Positions 1-8,353 of a stretch of 47,076 bases of DNA are shown here, piece by piece. This DNA is from Paucimonas sp. (GTDB lineage Bacteria; Pseudomonadota; Gammaproteobacteria; Pseudomonadales; Pseudomonadaceae): positions 1 through 47,076 of the forward strand of contig JAIRVG010000025.1 of the NCBI GenBank assembly GCA_031253995.1, given 5' to 3'. The translations under genes and the position numbers were made by a program. Positions within the stretch are counted from its first letter, which is position 1. Every line of letters starts with the position of its first letter. Under the pieces are notes generated by a model that had not been told where the DNA came from, did not search any database, and was given only the letters and a program-made list of their open reading frames with translations.

Positions 1-866
1 GTGAAGTATTCGAAGCACCGTTGCGGTTCGGCGCTCCATTCCAGCATGGACTGGTAGCGGAACATCCGCTGCGCATTGAGCTCCTGCACCACGCCGATCG
101 GATCCGGCAACACCAGGGCTAGCACGCCATTGGGCAGCTTGTGCTGTTGGGTCACCGTACCCACATGCGCCGCCAGTGCGCGCAGCCGGTGATTGCGCGG
201 ATAGAAGCCGTGCAGGCTGTGGAAATCGCCGGCCATGGACTGGGCATATTCGAGGACCTGGTGCATCTGCAGGTCGGTCTCGGTCATGGCGATGCCGACG
301 CTGCCGGGGTCGTTGCGGGCGGTCTTGAGGTCGAGCTTGTAGAAGCGGTCGTCCAGGTTCAGCCCGTCGACCACGCCACCACGCAGGTAGTCGTCCAGCA
401 CCCGCTCGGGCCAAGGGTCGTTGGCAATGGCCAGCCAGGCGGTGGAGTACTTTTCGGTGTCGATATTGATGAAGGACGCGGGGATGTCGTGGTCCTGCAT
501 GACGCAGACCCGGCTCAACGGCTTGGGCTCTTCACGGGGAATCTGGTAGGGACGGAAATGGCGCAGCGCACCTTCGGGAGTGATCTGGTAGGCCTGCCAT
601 TCCTTCCTGTCGAGCATCACATAGAGAAAGCCCTGACGGAGGATCCGCGGCTGCTCAAGACGCATCCTCACGGCCTTGACCTCAGGGTTGCGGTCAACCG
701 GATTGGCCTGTGAGTGCCAGGGCTCCGGGGCATAGGCGGCGCGCAGCGGCAGGATGGGCAAGCCGCTGCGCTGGCAGGCCTTGCAGTTTTCGACGGGAAC
801 CGGATCGGCCGTTTTGATCGCGGCGTCGATATCGAGGGCGAAATCGAATTTGGTGTCGAAGTTCAT
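1..866 (-). CDS. VasX/BTH_I2691-type T6SS effector, N-terminal part (runs off left edge)
   Basis: Reading leftward from an ATG at 866, the frame is open to the window edge: 288 residues, 3' end missing. The start has a GGAGGG ribosome site about 9 bases upstream. The N-terminus (MNFDTKFDFALDIDAAI) is followed by a CKAC pair and the run RSGLPILPLRAAYAP, then RILRQGFLYVMLDRKEWQAY and an aromatic-rich segment. This C-x-x-C/RSGLPILP pattern is what I know as the VasX N-terminal domain, found on membrane-active type VI secretion toxins. The toxic C-terminal half and any immunity gene would lie to the left and cannot be seen. No vgrG, PAAR or adaptor gene is on the right side, so this looks like an effector gene heading its own unit. 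Family call is from motif memory, not a search. Confidence 0.75.
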   Translation of the reverse strand, partial: MNFDTKFDFALDIDAAIKTADPVPVENCKACQRSGLPILPLRAAYAPEPWHSQANPVDRNPEVKAVRMRLEQPRILRQGFLYVMLDRKEWQAYQITPEGALRHFRPYQIPREEPKPLSRVCVMQDHDIPASFINIDTEKYSTAWLAIANDPWPERVLDDYLRGGVVDGLNLDDRFYKLDLKTARNDPGSVGIAMTETDLQMHQVLEYAQSMAGDFHSLHGFYPRNHRLRALAAHVGTVTQQHKLPNGVLALVLPDPIGVVQELNAQRMFRYQSMLEWSAEPQRCFEYF

Positions 867-868
867 GA

Positions 869-964
869 TTAACCCTCCGCCCGAAGCAGCTCGGCGGCGT
901 TAGCGCCAGCGGTGAGGGTGGAGGTAAAGGTGAAGGCGAGGCAAAAATCGGACTGGACGGACAT
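869..964 (-). CDS. Possible 31-residue leader ORF upstream of the T6SS effector
   Basis: A short frame reads MSVQSDFCLAFTFTSTLTAG then ANAAELLRAEG and stops (TAA) two bases before the effector ATG. It has its own plausible ribosome site (AGGAAG, 7-8 bases before the ATG at 964). The effector's ribosome site lies inside its last codons, so the two could be translationally coupled. It resembles no family I recognise; there is no clear signal peptide or membrane helix. It may be a real small protein, a translational leader, or chance. Confidence 0.35.
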   Translation of the reverse strand: MSVQSDFCLAFTFTSTLTAGANAAELLRAEG

Positions 965-1007
965 TCAGTGCTTCCTGCGATTTCCAAGGGAATAAGTTCG
1001 GCAGTGA

Positions 1008-1024
1008 TGCTGAAGGTCGGCCAG
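1008..1024 (-). promoter_or_regulatory. Weak sigma-54-like promoter candidate
   Basis: On the minus strand CTGGCCGACCTTCAGCA carries the GG-N10-GC spacing of a -24/-12 promoter, about 45 bases upstream of the 31-residue ORF. The -12 half (CAGCA) deviates from the usual TTGCA, so this is only a candidate. Confidence 0.2.
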
Positions 1025-1240
1025 CTACGGGGATATAGGAAAAGTCTGAAGTGACGCAGTGAAACATCCGTACGTAGGGAGGCGCCGGGTCCGATTTCTC
1101 GATACCCCCCATCCCCGGTTAACCAATCCGCGTACAGTCGCCACCCCCTCCGAGCCTTATCGGTTGCAGCCTCCCAACCGACAGGCACCTGTTATTTCAA
1201 TTCGAAGAACAGGCTGATGCGTACGACGAGCTTGGCCCGT

Positions 1241-1307
1241 CTCATAGAACAACACATAACTCATTGATTAGCAGGGATGGCGTGGGCGTTCCGGTGAATC
1301 CCACGCC
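1241..1307 (+). repeat. Solo 'head' of the composite REPIN with a degenerate palindrome
   Basis: CTCATAGAACAACACATAAC followed by TCATTGATTAGCAGGGATGG repeats almost exactly at 46835 and, less closely, at 37159. It ends in a small inverted repeat (GGCGTGGG ... CCCACGCC, 1279-1307), as though the inner part of a REPIN had been deleted. It separates the effector region from the TetR operon. Confidence 0.7.
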
Positions 1308-1325
1308 GATCGCGGCGCACTTGGT

Positions 1326-1928
1326 TTACGCCGCAGAACTGATCCCCGCCGGCAAGCTGCCCTCGATCGCCCCCAGCAACATGCTTTCCATCAGCGCCAG
1401 GCGCTGGGCCTGGGGCAGGGCGGTGTTCTGCAGCCAGCCGGGCAGGCTGTTGAGCATGCTGGCCACCACCTGCGCGGCGGCTTCCAGGGCGTCGCCGCTC
1501 AGGTGGCTGGCGGGGGCGATAAGGTCCAGCAGGCGCCGTTCATATTCACCACGCATGCCGGCGATCTGTGCCTGTTGCTCCTCGCTCAGGCAACACAGGT
1601 CGCGCTCGGCGAGGCGGAACTGCAACGGCCGTTCGGCATGCAGCTCCCAGTGCGCGCGGATCACCGCCGCCAGGCGCATCGCCCCTGGCTTGCCCCGGAC
1701 AACCGGTTGCACGGTCGCCAGCAGCTCTTCGTAAAGTTCTTCGATCAGGTCGAACAACAGGTGCTGCTTGCTCGGAAAATGGTGGTACAGCGAGCCGGCG
1801 GTCAGCCCGACATGGGCAGCCAGCTCGCGCATGCTGACCTGGCCGAACCCCTTGAGCGCGAAGAGTTCGAGGGCCTTGTCGCGACGGTCTTCGTAGTCGG
1901 CGCAGCGTTCGGCGCAGGTCTTTGGCAT
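1326..1928 (-). CDS. TetR family transcriptional regulator
   Basis: A 200-residue TetR-type repressor. The N-terminus has the usual three-helix DNA-binding fold: ALELFALKGFGQVSMRELA, then VGLTAGSLYHHFPSK, with recognition-helix residues around 40-50. The C-terminal two-thirds is the variable ligand and dimer domain, ending SLPAGISSAA. It starts 6 bases after the stop of the 3-hydroxyacyl-CoA dehydrogenase gene and is the last gene of the thiolase operon, so it most likely controls that operon in response to an acyl-CoA or related ligand. That role is inferred from position. The ribosome site is weak and lies in the end of the upstream gene, which suggests coupled translation. Confidence 0.85.
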   Translation of the reverse strand: MPKTCAERCADYEDRRDKALELFALKGFGQVSMRELAAHVGLTAGSLYHHFPSKQHLLFDLIEELYEELLATVQPVVRGKPGAMRLAAVIRAHWELHAERPLQFRLAERDLCCLSEEQQAQIAGMRGEYERRLLDLIAPASHLSGDALEAAAQVVASMLNSLPGWLQNTALPQAQRLALMESMLLGAIEGSLPAGISSAA

Positions 1929-1934
1929 GGCGGA

Positions 1935-2786
1935 TTACCCGTAGACGTGGAAACCACGACCGCTCTTGCGGCCCAGGTAGCCGGCCGCGACCATCTCCTT
2001 GAGCAGCGGAGCGGGGCGGTACTTGCTGTCGTTGAAGCCCTCGTGGAAGGCTTCGATGATCGCCAGCAGGGTGTCCAGGCCGATCAGGTCGGCCAGGGCC
2101 AGCGGGCCGATCGGCTGGTTGCAGCCCAGGCGCATGCCGGTGTCGATGTCCTCGGCGCTGGCCAGGCCTTCCTGGAGCACGAAGATCGCCTCGTTGATCA
2201 TCGGCACCAGGATGCGGTTGACCACGAAGCCCGGACGGTTGCCGGCGGTGATCGCGGTCTTGCCGACCTGGCCGGTCAGGGCCATGGCCGCGGCGTAGGT
2301 CGCGTCGCTGGTCTGCAGGCCGCGGATCACCTCGACCAGGGCCATCATCGGCACCGGGTTGAAGAAGTGCACGCCGATAAAGCGCTCGGGCTGGCTGATG
2401 GCCGCTCCCAGCTGGGTCACCGAAAGCGACGAGGTGTTGGTGGCGATCACGCAGGTTTCGCTGACGTTGGCCGCCACCTGCTGGAGGATGCGCTTCTTCA
2501 GCTCAAGGTTTTCGGTGGCCGCTTCGATCACCAGTTCGGCGTCTTTCAACTGCCCGTAGTCGGTGCTGGTGCAGATGCGCCCGGCGGCGGCTTCGGCCTG
2601 GGCGGCCTCCAGGGTCTGCTTGCTGACCTGGCGATCGAGGTTCTTGCGCAGGGTGGCCACGCCACGCTCCAGCGCGGCGTCGGACACGTCGATCAGGGTC
2701 ACCTGGTAGCCGGCGACCGCACACACCTGGGCGATGCCGTTGCCCATGGTCCCGGCGCCGATCACGGCGATGTTGGCAATGCTCAT
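1935..2786 (-). CDS. hbd: 3-hydroxybutyryl-CoA / 3-hydroxyacyl-CoA dehydrogenase
   Basis: A 283-residue NAD-dependent dehydrogenase that oxidises (S)-3-hydroxyacyl-CoA to 3-ketoacyl-CoA. It begins MSIANIAVIGAGTMGNGIAQ, a Rossmann GxGxxG signature, and carries HFFNPVPMM with the catalytic His, then NRPGFVVNRIL. The length fits single-domain short-chain enzymes rather than the large FadB fusion. The ATG at 2786 was chosen because the GAGGAA ribosome site overlaps the thiolase stop codon; upstream in-frame codons read out of character. The thiolase immediately upstream takes its product, so the pair can carry out the last two steps of short-chain beta-oxidation, or the reverse. The same thiolase/dehydrogenase/TetR order is familiar to me from other pseudomonads. 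Confidence 0.9.
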   Translation of the reverse strand: MSIANIAVIGAGTMGNGIAQVCAVAGYQVTLIDVSDAALERGVATLRKNLDRQVSKQTLEAAQAEAAAGRICTSTDYGQLKDAELVIEAATENLELKKRILQQVAANVSETCVIATNTSSLSVTQLGAAISQPERFIGVHFFNPVPMMALVEVIRGLQTSDATYAAAMALTGQVGKTAITAGNRPGFVVNRILVPMINEAIFVLQEGLASAEDIDTGMRLGCNQPIGPLALADLIGLDTLLAIIEAFHEGFNDSKYRPAPLLKEMVAAGYLGRKSGRGFHVYG

Positions 2787-2797
2787 GTACTTATTCC

Positions 2798-3982
2798 TCA
2801 AACACGTTCGAACAGGACGGCGATACCCTGGCCGCCACCGATGCACATGGTCGCCAGGGCGTAGCGGCCCTGGATGCGCTGCAGTTCATGGATGGCCTTG
2901 GTGGCGATGATCGCGCCGGTGGCACCCACCGGGTGACCGAGGGAAATGCCGGAGCCGTTGGGGTTGACCTTCTCCGGGTCGAAGCCGAGCAGCTTGGACA
3001 CGGCACAGGCCTGGGCGGCGAAGGCTTCGTTGGATTCGATGACATCGAGGTCGGCGACGCTGATGCCGGCCTTGGCCAGCACCTTCTGGGTGGCCGGGAC
3101 CGGACCCAGGCCCATCAGCTCCGGCTCGACGCCGGCGTGGGCGTAGGCCACCAGACGCGCCAGCGGCTTCAGGCCTTCGCGCTCGACCATCGCCCCGGTG
3201 GCCAGGACCAGCGCCGCAGCGCCGTCGTTCAGGCCGCTGGCGTTGCCGGCGGTGACGCTGCCGTCCTTCTTGAAGGCGGTCTTCATGCCGGCCAGCTGTT
3301 CGCTGCTGACGTCACCGCGCACGTGCTCGTCCACCTTGAACTGCACCGGGCCCTTGCGGCCGGGCACCTCGATGGCGACGATCTGGCTGTCGAAGCGGCC
3401 TTCGGCGATGGCGCGGGCGGCGCGTTGCTGGCTGGTGATCGCCACTTCGTCCTGCATCTCGCGGCTGATGCCGTGCTTGGCCGCGACGTTTTCGGCGGTG
3501 ATGCCCATGTGGAAGCCTTCGAACGGGTCGTGAAGGATGCCGAGCATGTAGTCGATGCTCTTCATGTCGCCCATGCGCGCACCCCAGCGGGCCTGGGTCA
3601 GCAGGTAGGGGCCGCGGCTCATGGCCTCGGCGCCGGCGGCCAGCACTGCTTCGGCGTCGCCCAGTTGCAGGGTCTGCGCGGCCGAGACGATGGCCTGCAG
3701 GCCGGAACCGCACAGGCGGTTGACGTTGAACGCCGGGGTTTCCTTGGGAATGCCGGCGTTCATCGCCGCCACGCGGCCCAGGTAGGCGTCACGCGCCTCG
3801 GTGGGAATCACGTTGCCCATCACCACGTGGCCGATCTGCTCGGGGGCGACGCCGGAGCGTTCGAGGGCAGCGCGGGTGACCTGGGTGGCGAGGTCGGCAA
3901 GTGGCAGGTCCTTCAGCGAACCGCCGAAGGTGCCGATGGGCGAGCGCACGGCGCTGACTACATAGATATCGTTGCTGTTCAT
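2798..3982 (-). CDS. Acetyl-CoA C-acyltransferase (beta-ketothiolase)
   Basis: A 394-residue thiolase, full length for the family. The nucleophilic Cys91 sits in NRLCGSGLQAI; the C-terminal GHPVGATGA and CIGGGQG motifs supply the catalytic His and second Cys. It cleaves 3-ketoacyl-CoA to acetyl-CoA plus a shortened acyl-CoA, or condenses two acyl-CoAs. The ATG at 3982 (MNSNDIYVVSAVRSP) has a GGAG ribosome site and matches the usual thiolase N-terminus; a 31-residue upstream extension is rejected. It leads the three-gene operon and is divergent from an AraC regulator across 175 bases. Chain-length preference cannot be read from the sequence, so atoB, bktB and phaA are all possible names. Confidence 0.92.
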   Translation of the reverse strand: MNSNDIYVVSAVRSPIGTFGGSLKDLPLADLATQVTRAALERSGVAPEQIGHVVMGNVIPTEARDAYLGRVAAMNAGIPKETPAFNVNRLCGSGLQAIVSAAQTLQLGDAEAVLAAGAEAMSRGPYLLTQARWGARMGDMKSIDYMLGILHDPFEGFHMGITAENVAAKHGISREMQDEVAITSQQRAARAIAEGRFDSQIVAIEVPGRKGPVQFKVDEHVRGDVSSEQLAGMKTAFKKDGSVTAGNASGLNDGAAALVLATGAMVEREGLKPLARLVAYAHAGVEPELMGLGPVPATQKVLAKAGISVADLDVIESNEAFAAQACAVSKLLGFDPEKVNPNGSGISLGHPVGATGAIIATKAIHELQRIQGRYALATMCIGGGQGIAVLFERV

Positions 3983-4157
3983 GATCCACTCCAATGGGCG
4001 AAGGCGTGGCGGGGCACCTTCCGCTCTGCGAGAATGGCGCCCGGTCACGCCCGGGTTGTCTGCGAGTCTAGGCAACGCGGGTTTGCCGGCCTATGCCTTA
4101 ACTGTCCAGCCTGCCTGTCATTTTTTGCAATGCAGGGTCGGCCCTTGCGGAACTGCC

Positions 4158-5168
4158 ATGCGGGAAAACGATTCGGTCGCGGTCTATTTCGTCCACATCA
4201 TGCTCTACGCCCTGCGCGACCAGCCTGCGCGGGCCGGGGCCCTGTTGCGCCAGGCCGGCATCGATCCCGCGGTGCTTGACGATAGCAGTGCGCGGGTGCC
4301 GGCGACGGCCTTTGCGCGGTTGTGGCTGATCCTGATCGAGGCCCTCGACGACGAATTCTTCCATCTCGACAGCCATGGCATGCCCCTGGGCAGCTTCGCC
4401 CTGATCTGTCGCGGACTGATCCAGGAGCCCACCCTGGAAAAGGCCCTGCGCCAATGCCTGGGCTATTTCGGCCTGTTCCTGCGGGATGTGCGCGGCATCC
4501 TCAGCCTGCGCGGCCAGCGCGCGGTGATCAGCTTGCAGTCGTGCATCGACGACCCGCAGCGCCGGGTCTATGCCGAGGAAACCCTGCTGGTGCTGGTGAT
4601 CAGCCTGCTGTGCTGGCTGGGCGGGCGGCGTATCGCCATCGACCGCACCGAGCTGACCGATGCGCGGGTGCGGCTGGAGGACGATGCGTTGCTGTGGGGG
4701 CCGAACCTGCAACTGGGCAGCGGGCGTACCGAGGTGGAGTTTTCCGCCGACTACCTGAAGTTGCCGGTGGTGCAGGACCTGGGGGCGCTGAAGACCTTCC
4801 TGCGTAGCGCGCCGCAAGGGCTGGTGGTGCGCTGGCGCAACCAGAACGGCCTGGCGGCGCGGGTCTACCGGCACCTGCGCCAGCGCGACTATGACCAGTG
4901 GCCGACCTTGCTGGGGCTGGCGGGGGAGGTGGGCCTGAGCCCGAGCAGTTTCCGCCGCAAGCTTGAGCGCGAGGGGTGTTCGTTCCAGCAGATCAAGGAC
5001 GAAGTGCGCCGGGCCATGGCTTTCGAATGCCTGCGCGACAGCGACCTCAGTGTCGCCGAGATCGCCGCGCAGACCGGCTTCCAGGAGCCCAGCGCGTTCC
5101 ACCGGGCGTTCAAGAAGTGGACCGGGGAGAGCCCCGGCAGCTACCGCCAGCGGCTGTCCGCTGTTTAA
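4158..5168 (+). CDS. AraC family regulator (OruR/ArgR-like, Arabinose_bd type N-terminus)
   Basis: A 336-residue activator. The N-terminal two-thirds (LLRQAGIDPAVLDD ... FARLWLILIEALDDEFFHLD ... CLGYFGLF) matches the OruR/ArgR-type sensor domain; the C-terminal 100 residues hold two helix-turn-helix motifs, the second being SVAEIAAQTGFQEPSAFHRA followed by FKKWTGESPGSYR. The ATG at 4158 was chosen because homology-like sequence begins there; the ribosome site is poor. It is divergent from the thiolase operon and is the obvious candidate activator of it. Its stop codon overlaps the convergent AhpD-like gene by four bases. Confidence 0.85.
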   Translation: MRENDSVAVYFVHIMLYALRDQPARAGALLRQAGIDPAVLDDSSARVPATAFARLWLILIEALDDEFFHLDSHGMPLGSFALICRGLIQEPTLEKALRQCLGYFGLFLRDVRGILSLRGQRAVISLQSCIDDPQRRVYAEETLLVLVISLLCWLGGRRIAIDRTELTDARVRLEDDALLWGPNLQLGSGRTEVEFSADYLKLPVVQDLGALKTFLRSAPQGLVVRWRNQNGLAARVYRHLRQRDYDQWPTLLGLAGEVGLSPSSFRRKLEREGCSFQQIKDEVRRAMAFECLRDSDLSVAEIAAQTGFQEPSAFHRAFKKWTGESPGSYRQRLSAV

Positions 5169-5602
5169 GCGGGGACCATGGCGAAGCCGACGCCGAAGCG
5201 GTTCCAGGCGTTGATGGTGGCGATGGCCAGGGTCAGGTTGACCACTTCGCTTTCCGAGAAGTGTTCCAGCAGGGCGTCGTACTGGTGCTGGGGCGCGTGT
5301 TTTTCCGGCAGGCGGGTGAGGCTCTCGACCCAGGCCAGGGCAGCTTGTTCCCGTGGGGTGAAGTAGGTGGTGTCGGCCCAGACGCTGAGGGTTTGCAGGC
5401 GGGCTTCGGTTTCGCCGGCCTTGCGCGCGTCGTTGGCGTGCAGGTTGACGCAGTAGGCGCAGCCGTTGATCTGCGAGGCGCGCAGGCGGATCAGCTCCAG
5501 CAGCGAGTGTTCCAGGCCGGATTTCACCATGGCCTGTTCCAGGCCGACCATGGCTTTGTAGGCTTCGGGGGCGTGCTTGGCCCATTCGATTCGGGTGGTC
5601 AT
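5165..5602 (-). CDS. Carboxymuconolactone decarboxylase / AhpD-like protein
   Basis: A 145-residue alpha-helical protein of the AhpD/carboxymuconolactone decarboxylase superfamily. The signature is NGCAYCVNLHANDARKAGE, with the redox-active C-x-x-C and the conserved downstream His. Proteins of this short type usually act as alkylhydroperoxidases or thiol-disulfide proteins rather than true decarboxylases. It stands alone, convergent with the AraC gene. A perfectly ordinary accessory antioxidant gene; substrate not predictable. Confidence 0.85.
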   Translation of the reverse strand: MTTRIEWAKHAPEAYKAMVGLEQAMVKSGLEHSLLELIRLRASQINGCAYCVNLHANDARKAGETEARLQTLSVWADTTYFTPREQAALAWVESLTRLPEKHAPQHQYDALLEHFSESEVVNLTLAIATINAWNRFGVGFAMVPA

Positions 5603-5716
5603 CGCGGGTGCTCCGTAGTGGTGGGGGTGTGGAGGACACCTTAAGCGGGGAGGGTGCTGGATCGAATAGCCAATTCCGGGAGATTGCAGGAGGCCAATCC
5701 CGAAGCGCTCCGCGAA

Positions 5717-5735
5717 CCCTGTGGGAGCGGGTGTC
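5717..5735 (+). repeat. Half REP sequence
   Basis: CCCTGTGGGAGCGGGTGTCG matches the arm of the REP palindrome at 31387 but has no partner arm. It lies in the 138-base gap between the AhpD-like gene and the LysR gene. Confidence 0.5.
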
Positions 5736-5740
5736 GTCCT

Positions 5741-6592
5741 TCAGGCCGATGCCCGCACCTCGCACAAGCCTGCCAGCAGATTCCGCAACGCCACCCCATC
5801 CTCATCCAGCCCGGCCCGTGCATACAGCGCCAGCTCCAGCCCTTCGACCGGCGGGAAGCCTTCCTCCCGCCCCAGCACCCGATGCCCCGGCAGCACACAG
5901 CGCGCCGGAATCAGGCTCACCCCCAACCCCGCACTCACCGCCGCCCCCAGCCCCGCCAGGCTGGTACTGGAATAACTGATCCGCCACGCCCGCCCGCTGC
6001 TTTCCAGGGCGTGGATCATCTCCTGCCGATACAACGCCCCCACTGGAAACACCACCAGCGGCAACGGCTCGTCCGCCACCATGCCCCGCGCGCTGCACAC
6101 CCACGACAGCGGTTCCGGCCAGCGCGCATGGGCATCGCGGTCGGCGCCCCATTGCTTGACCAGCAGGATGTCCAGTTCCCCGTTGCGATACAGGTGCAGC
6201 AACGGATTGCTCAACCCGCTCTCCACCTCCAGACGCAAATGCGGCCGCTGGCCGATAAAGCCGCGCAGCGCCTCGGTCAGCAGCTCTCCGGCCAGGTCCT
6301 CCGGCGCACCCAGGCGCAGGGCGGTCTGCGCCTGGGCCGGGCTCATGGCCTGGCGGGCTTCCTCTTCCAGGCGCAGGATGCGCCGGGCATAACCCAGCAG
6401 TCGCTCGCCGGCCTCGGTCGGCCACACCTGGCGCTGGCTGCGGTCCAGCAAACGGGCGCCCACGCTCTGTTCCAGGCGGATGATCTGCTGGCTGACGGTG
6501 GACTGGGTCAGGTGCAGGCGCTCACCGGCGCGGGTGAAGTTGCCGGTTTCTACCACTGTGACGAAGGCGCGGAGCAGGAGAGGATCAAGCAT
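5741..6592 (-). CDS. LysR family transcriptional regulator
   Basis: A 283-residue LysR regulator. The N-terminus (MLDPLLLRAFVTVVETGNFT) leads into the winged helix-turn-helix with RLHLTQSTVSQQIIRLEQSV; the rest is the two-lobed effector domain. The ATG at 6592 matches the family start better than the frame's earlier ATG at 6622. It is divergent from the nucleoside deaminase and MFS exporter genes, with only about 90 bases between, so it probably controls them. The short AT-rich stretch CATGAAATCAATTAATTTCATG (6611-6632) in the gap is palindromic and may be its binding site. Confidence 0.85.
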   Translation of the reverse strand: MLDPLLLRAFVTVVETGNFTRAGERLHLTQSTVSQQIIRLEQSVGARLLDRSQRQVWPTEAGERLLGYARRILRLEEEARQAMSPAQAQTALRLGAPEDLAGELLTEALRGFIGQRPHLRLEVESGLSNPLLHLYRNGELDILLVKQWGADRDAHARWPEPLSWVCSARGMVADEPLPLVVFPVGALYRQEMIHALESSGRAWRISYSSTSLAGLGAAVSAGLGVSLIPARCVLPGHRVLGREEGFPPVEGLELALYARAGLDEDGVALRNLLAGLCEVRASA

Positions 6593-6610
6593 GCGTAAAT
6601 CCACTGGTAT

Positions 6611-6632
6611 GCATGAAATCAATTAATTTCAT
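6611..6632. promoter_or_regulatory. Palindromic candidate LysR operator
   Basis: CATGAAAT-CAATTA-ATTTCATG is a perfect inverted repeat (8-base arms, 6-base spacer) in the gap between the LysR gene and the deaminase/MFS operon. Position and symmetry suggest the regulator's site; no direct evidence. Confidence 0.5.
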
Positions 6633-6683
6633 GCTACACCCGCCGCCCGGGATAATCGCGCTTCATTCGTCAGGAGTCGAAAC

Positions 6684-7142
6684 ATGGCCAACGAAGCCTT
6701 CATGCGCGAAGCCCTGGCCCTGGCCCGGGACAATATCCACGCCGGTGGCCGGCCCTTCGGCGCGGTGCTGGTGCACGACGGCCGGGTGATCGCCCGCGCC
6801 GTCAACGAAATCCACGCCAGCCACGATCCCACCGCCCACGCCGAGATGCAGGCGATCCGCCAGGCCAGCCAGGTCCTCGGCCGACCGCGCCTGGACGGTT
6901 GCGAGATCTACGCCAGCGGCCATCCGTGCCCGATGTGCCTGGCCGCCATGCACCTGTGCGGCATCGAGCGCGCCTGGTTCGCCTACGACAACGACGAGGG
7001 CGCGCCCTACGGCCTGTCCACCGCCGCGGTGTACGCACAGATGACCCGGCCGCCGCAACAGCAATCCCTGCCCTTGCGTGCGCTGAAACCGGCGGGCGAG
7101 GACGGGCTCTACGCGCTGTGGCAGCAGGTGCGTCCGGCATGA
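6684..7142 (+). CDS. Nucleoside/guanine deaminase family protein
   Basis: A 152-residue zinc deaminase of the cytidine/deoxycytidylate superfamily, nearest to the guanine deaminase (GuaD) and TadA-like branch. Zinc ligands and the proton-shuttling Glu are visible: TAHAE (His52, Glu54) and PCPMC (Cys82, Cys85). The GGRPFGAVLV stretch and NDEGAPYG loop suit a purine base deaminase. The stop codon overlaps the start of the MFS gene (ATGA), so the two form a coupled pair. A likely role is deamination of a purine or analogue, with the exporter moving substrate or product. True tRNA-editing TadA is less likely given the context. Confidence 0.82.
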   Translation: MANEAFMREALALARDNIHAGGRPFGAVLVHDGRVIARAVNEIHASHDPTAHAEMQAIRQASQVLGRPRLDGCEIYASGHPCPMCLAAMHLCGIERAWFAYDNDEGAPYGLSTAAVYAQMTRPPQQQSLPLRALKPAGEDGLYALWQQVRPA

Positions 7143-8353
7143 TCCCGACCACCTCGCGCTGGCGCGGTGCCGCGCTGATGGCCCTGGTGATCGCGGTCAC
7201 CGTGAACCTGCGGCCGATCCTCACCAGCATCGGCCCGCTGCTGGAAGATATCCGTACCGGCACCGGCATCGGCTACCAGCAGGCGGCCCTGCTGACCGCG
7301 CTGCCGGTGCTGTGCATGGGCCTGGTGCCGCTGTTGCAGCCGTGGCTGCGGCGCTGGCTGAGCGAGCAGGGCGGTTTGCTGCTGGGTCTTGCGGCCATCG
7401 GCCTGGCCTGCCTGTGGCGCCTGCTGCTGGGCAGTGGCGGCGCGCTGATCGCCAGTGCGGTGCTGGCCGGGCTGGGGGTGGCCTTCGTCCAGGCCTTGAT
7501 GCCGGGGCTGGTGAACCGCTGGTTCGCCCGGCGCCTGGCCTTGGCCATGGGTGTGTATTCGGCGGCGCTGATGAGCGGTGGCGGCGTGGCCGCGGTGCTG
7601 GGGCCGCGGGTCGCCGAGTATTTCGGCCACTGGCAGGCCGGGCTCGGCGTGTGGCTGTTGCCGGTGCTGCTGGCGTTGCTCCTGCTCGGTCTGGTCGGTC
7701 CCACCCTGGAAGGCGCAGTCGGCCGCAGTGGCAGCGGCGGCGGGCACTTCTTTGGCAATCGCCGGGCCTGGCTGCTGGCGGTGTATTTCGGCCTGATCAA
7801 CGGCGGCTACACCAGCATGGTGGCCTGGCTTCCGGCCTACTACCAGCAGGTCGGCGGCAGTGCCCGGGGTGGCGGTGAACTGGTGGGCTTGATGACCATC
7901 TTCCAGGTGCTCGGTGCCCTGGGGCTGCCGCTGTTGCTGCGACGTATCGCCGACCGGCGCCCGGGCCTGTGGCTGGCCCTGACCGCGCAGTTGCTGGGTT
8001 TCGCCGGCCTGCTGCTGGACCCGGCGCTGTCGCCGGGGCTGTGGGTCGGCCTGATCGGCTTTGGCCTCGGTGCCTGTTTCAGCCTGAGCCTGACCCTCAC
8101 CCTGGAACACCTCAAGGACCCGCGCCACGCCGGCGGCCTGGCGGCCTTCGTCCAGGGCATCGGCTTCATCATCACCGGCCTGGTGCCGTACCTGACCGGC
8201 TGGCTGCGGGATATCAGCGGCGATTTCCAGGCTTCCTGGACCCTGCTGACGGTGACCGTGCTGCTGATGCTGCTGGTCACCGGGCGCTTCGCCCCTCGTG
8301 GCTACGCCGCCGCCATGGCCGATCGCGCCGCGCCGGCTGGCGTTCTCAACTGA
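7139..8353 (+). CDS. MFS transporter, CynX/NimT family
   Basis: A 404-residue inner-membrane transporter with about 12 hydrophobic helices. The start region MIPTTSRWRGAALMALVIAV followed by NLRPILTSIGPLLEDI is typical of the CynX/NimT (cyanate, nitroimidazole) branch of the major facilitator superfamily. The ATG overlaps the deaminase stop (ATGA). The 3' end overlaps the convergent MocR gene by eight bases. Direction of transport and substrate are unknown; in this operon export of a deaminated purine-like compound is a reasonable guess. Confidence 0.83.
   Translation: MIPTTSRWRGAALMALVIAVTVNLRPILTSIGPLLEDIRTGTGIGYQQAALLTALPVLCMGLVPLLQPWLRRWLSEQGGLLLGLAAIGLACLWRLLLGSGGALIASAVLAGLGVAFVQALMPGLVNRWFARRLALAMGVYSAALMSGGGVAAVLGPRVAEYFGHWQAGLGVWLLPVLLALLLLGLVGPTLEGAVGRSGSGGGHFFGNRRAWLLAVYFGLINGGYTSMVAWLPAYYQQVGGSARGGGELVGLMTIFQVLGALGLPLLLRRIADRRPGLWLALTAQLLGFAGLLLDPALSPGLWVGLIGFGLGACFSLSLTLTLEHLKDPRHAGGLAAFVQGIGFIITGLVPYLTGWLRDISGDFQASWTLLTVTVLLMLLVTGRFAPRGYAAAMADRAAPAGVLN

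Noticed and set aside
694..1188. 164-codon minus-strand frame upstream of the effector
   Set aside because: The reading is Arg/Pro/Ser-rich without motifs and overlaps the effector start in another frame.
1503..2864. Long open frame (453 codons) antisense to the TetR and dehydrogenase genes
   Set aside because: It is a mirror of real codons in GC-rich DNA: low-complexity Gly/Ala/Val/His-rich translation, no family features, overlaps two well-supported genes.
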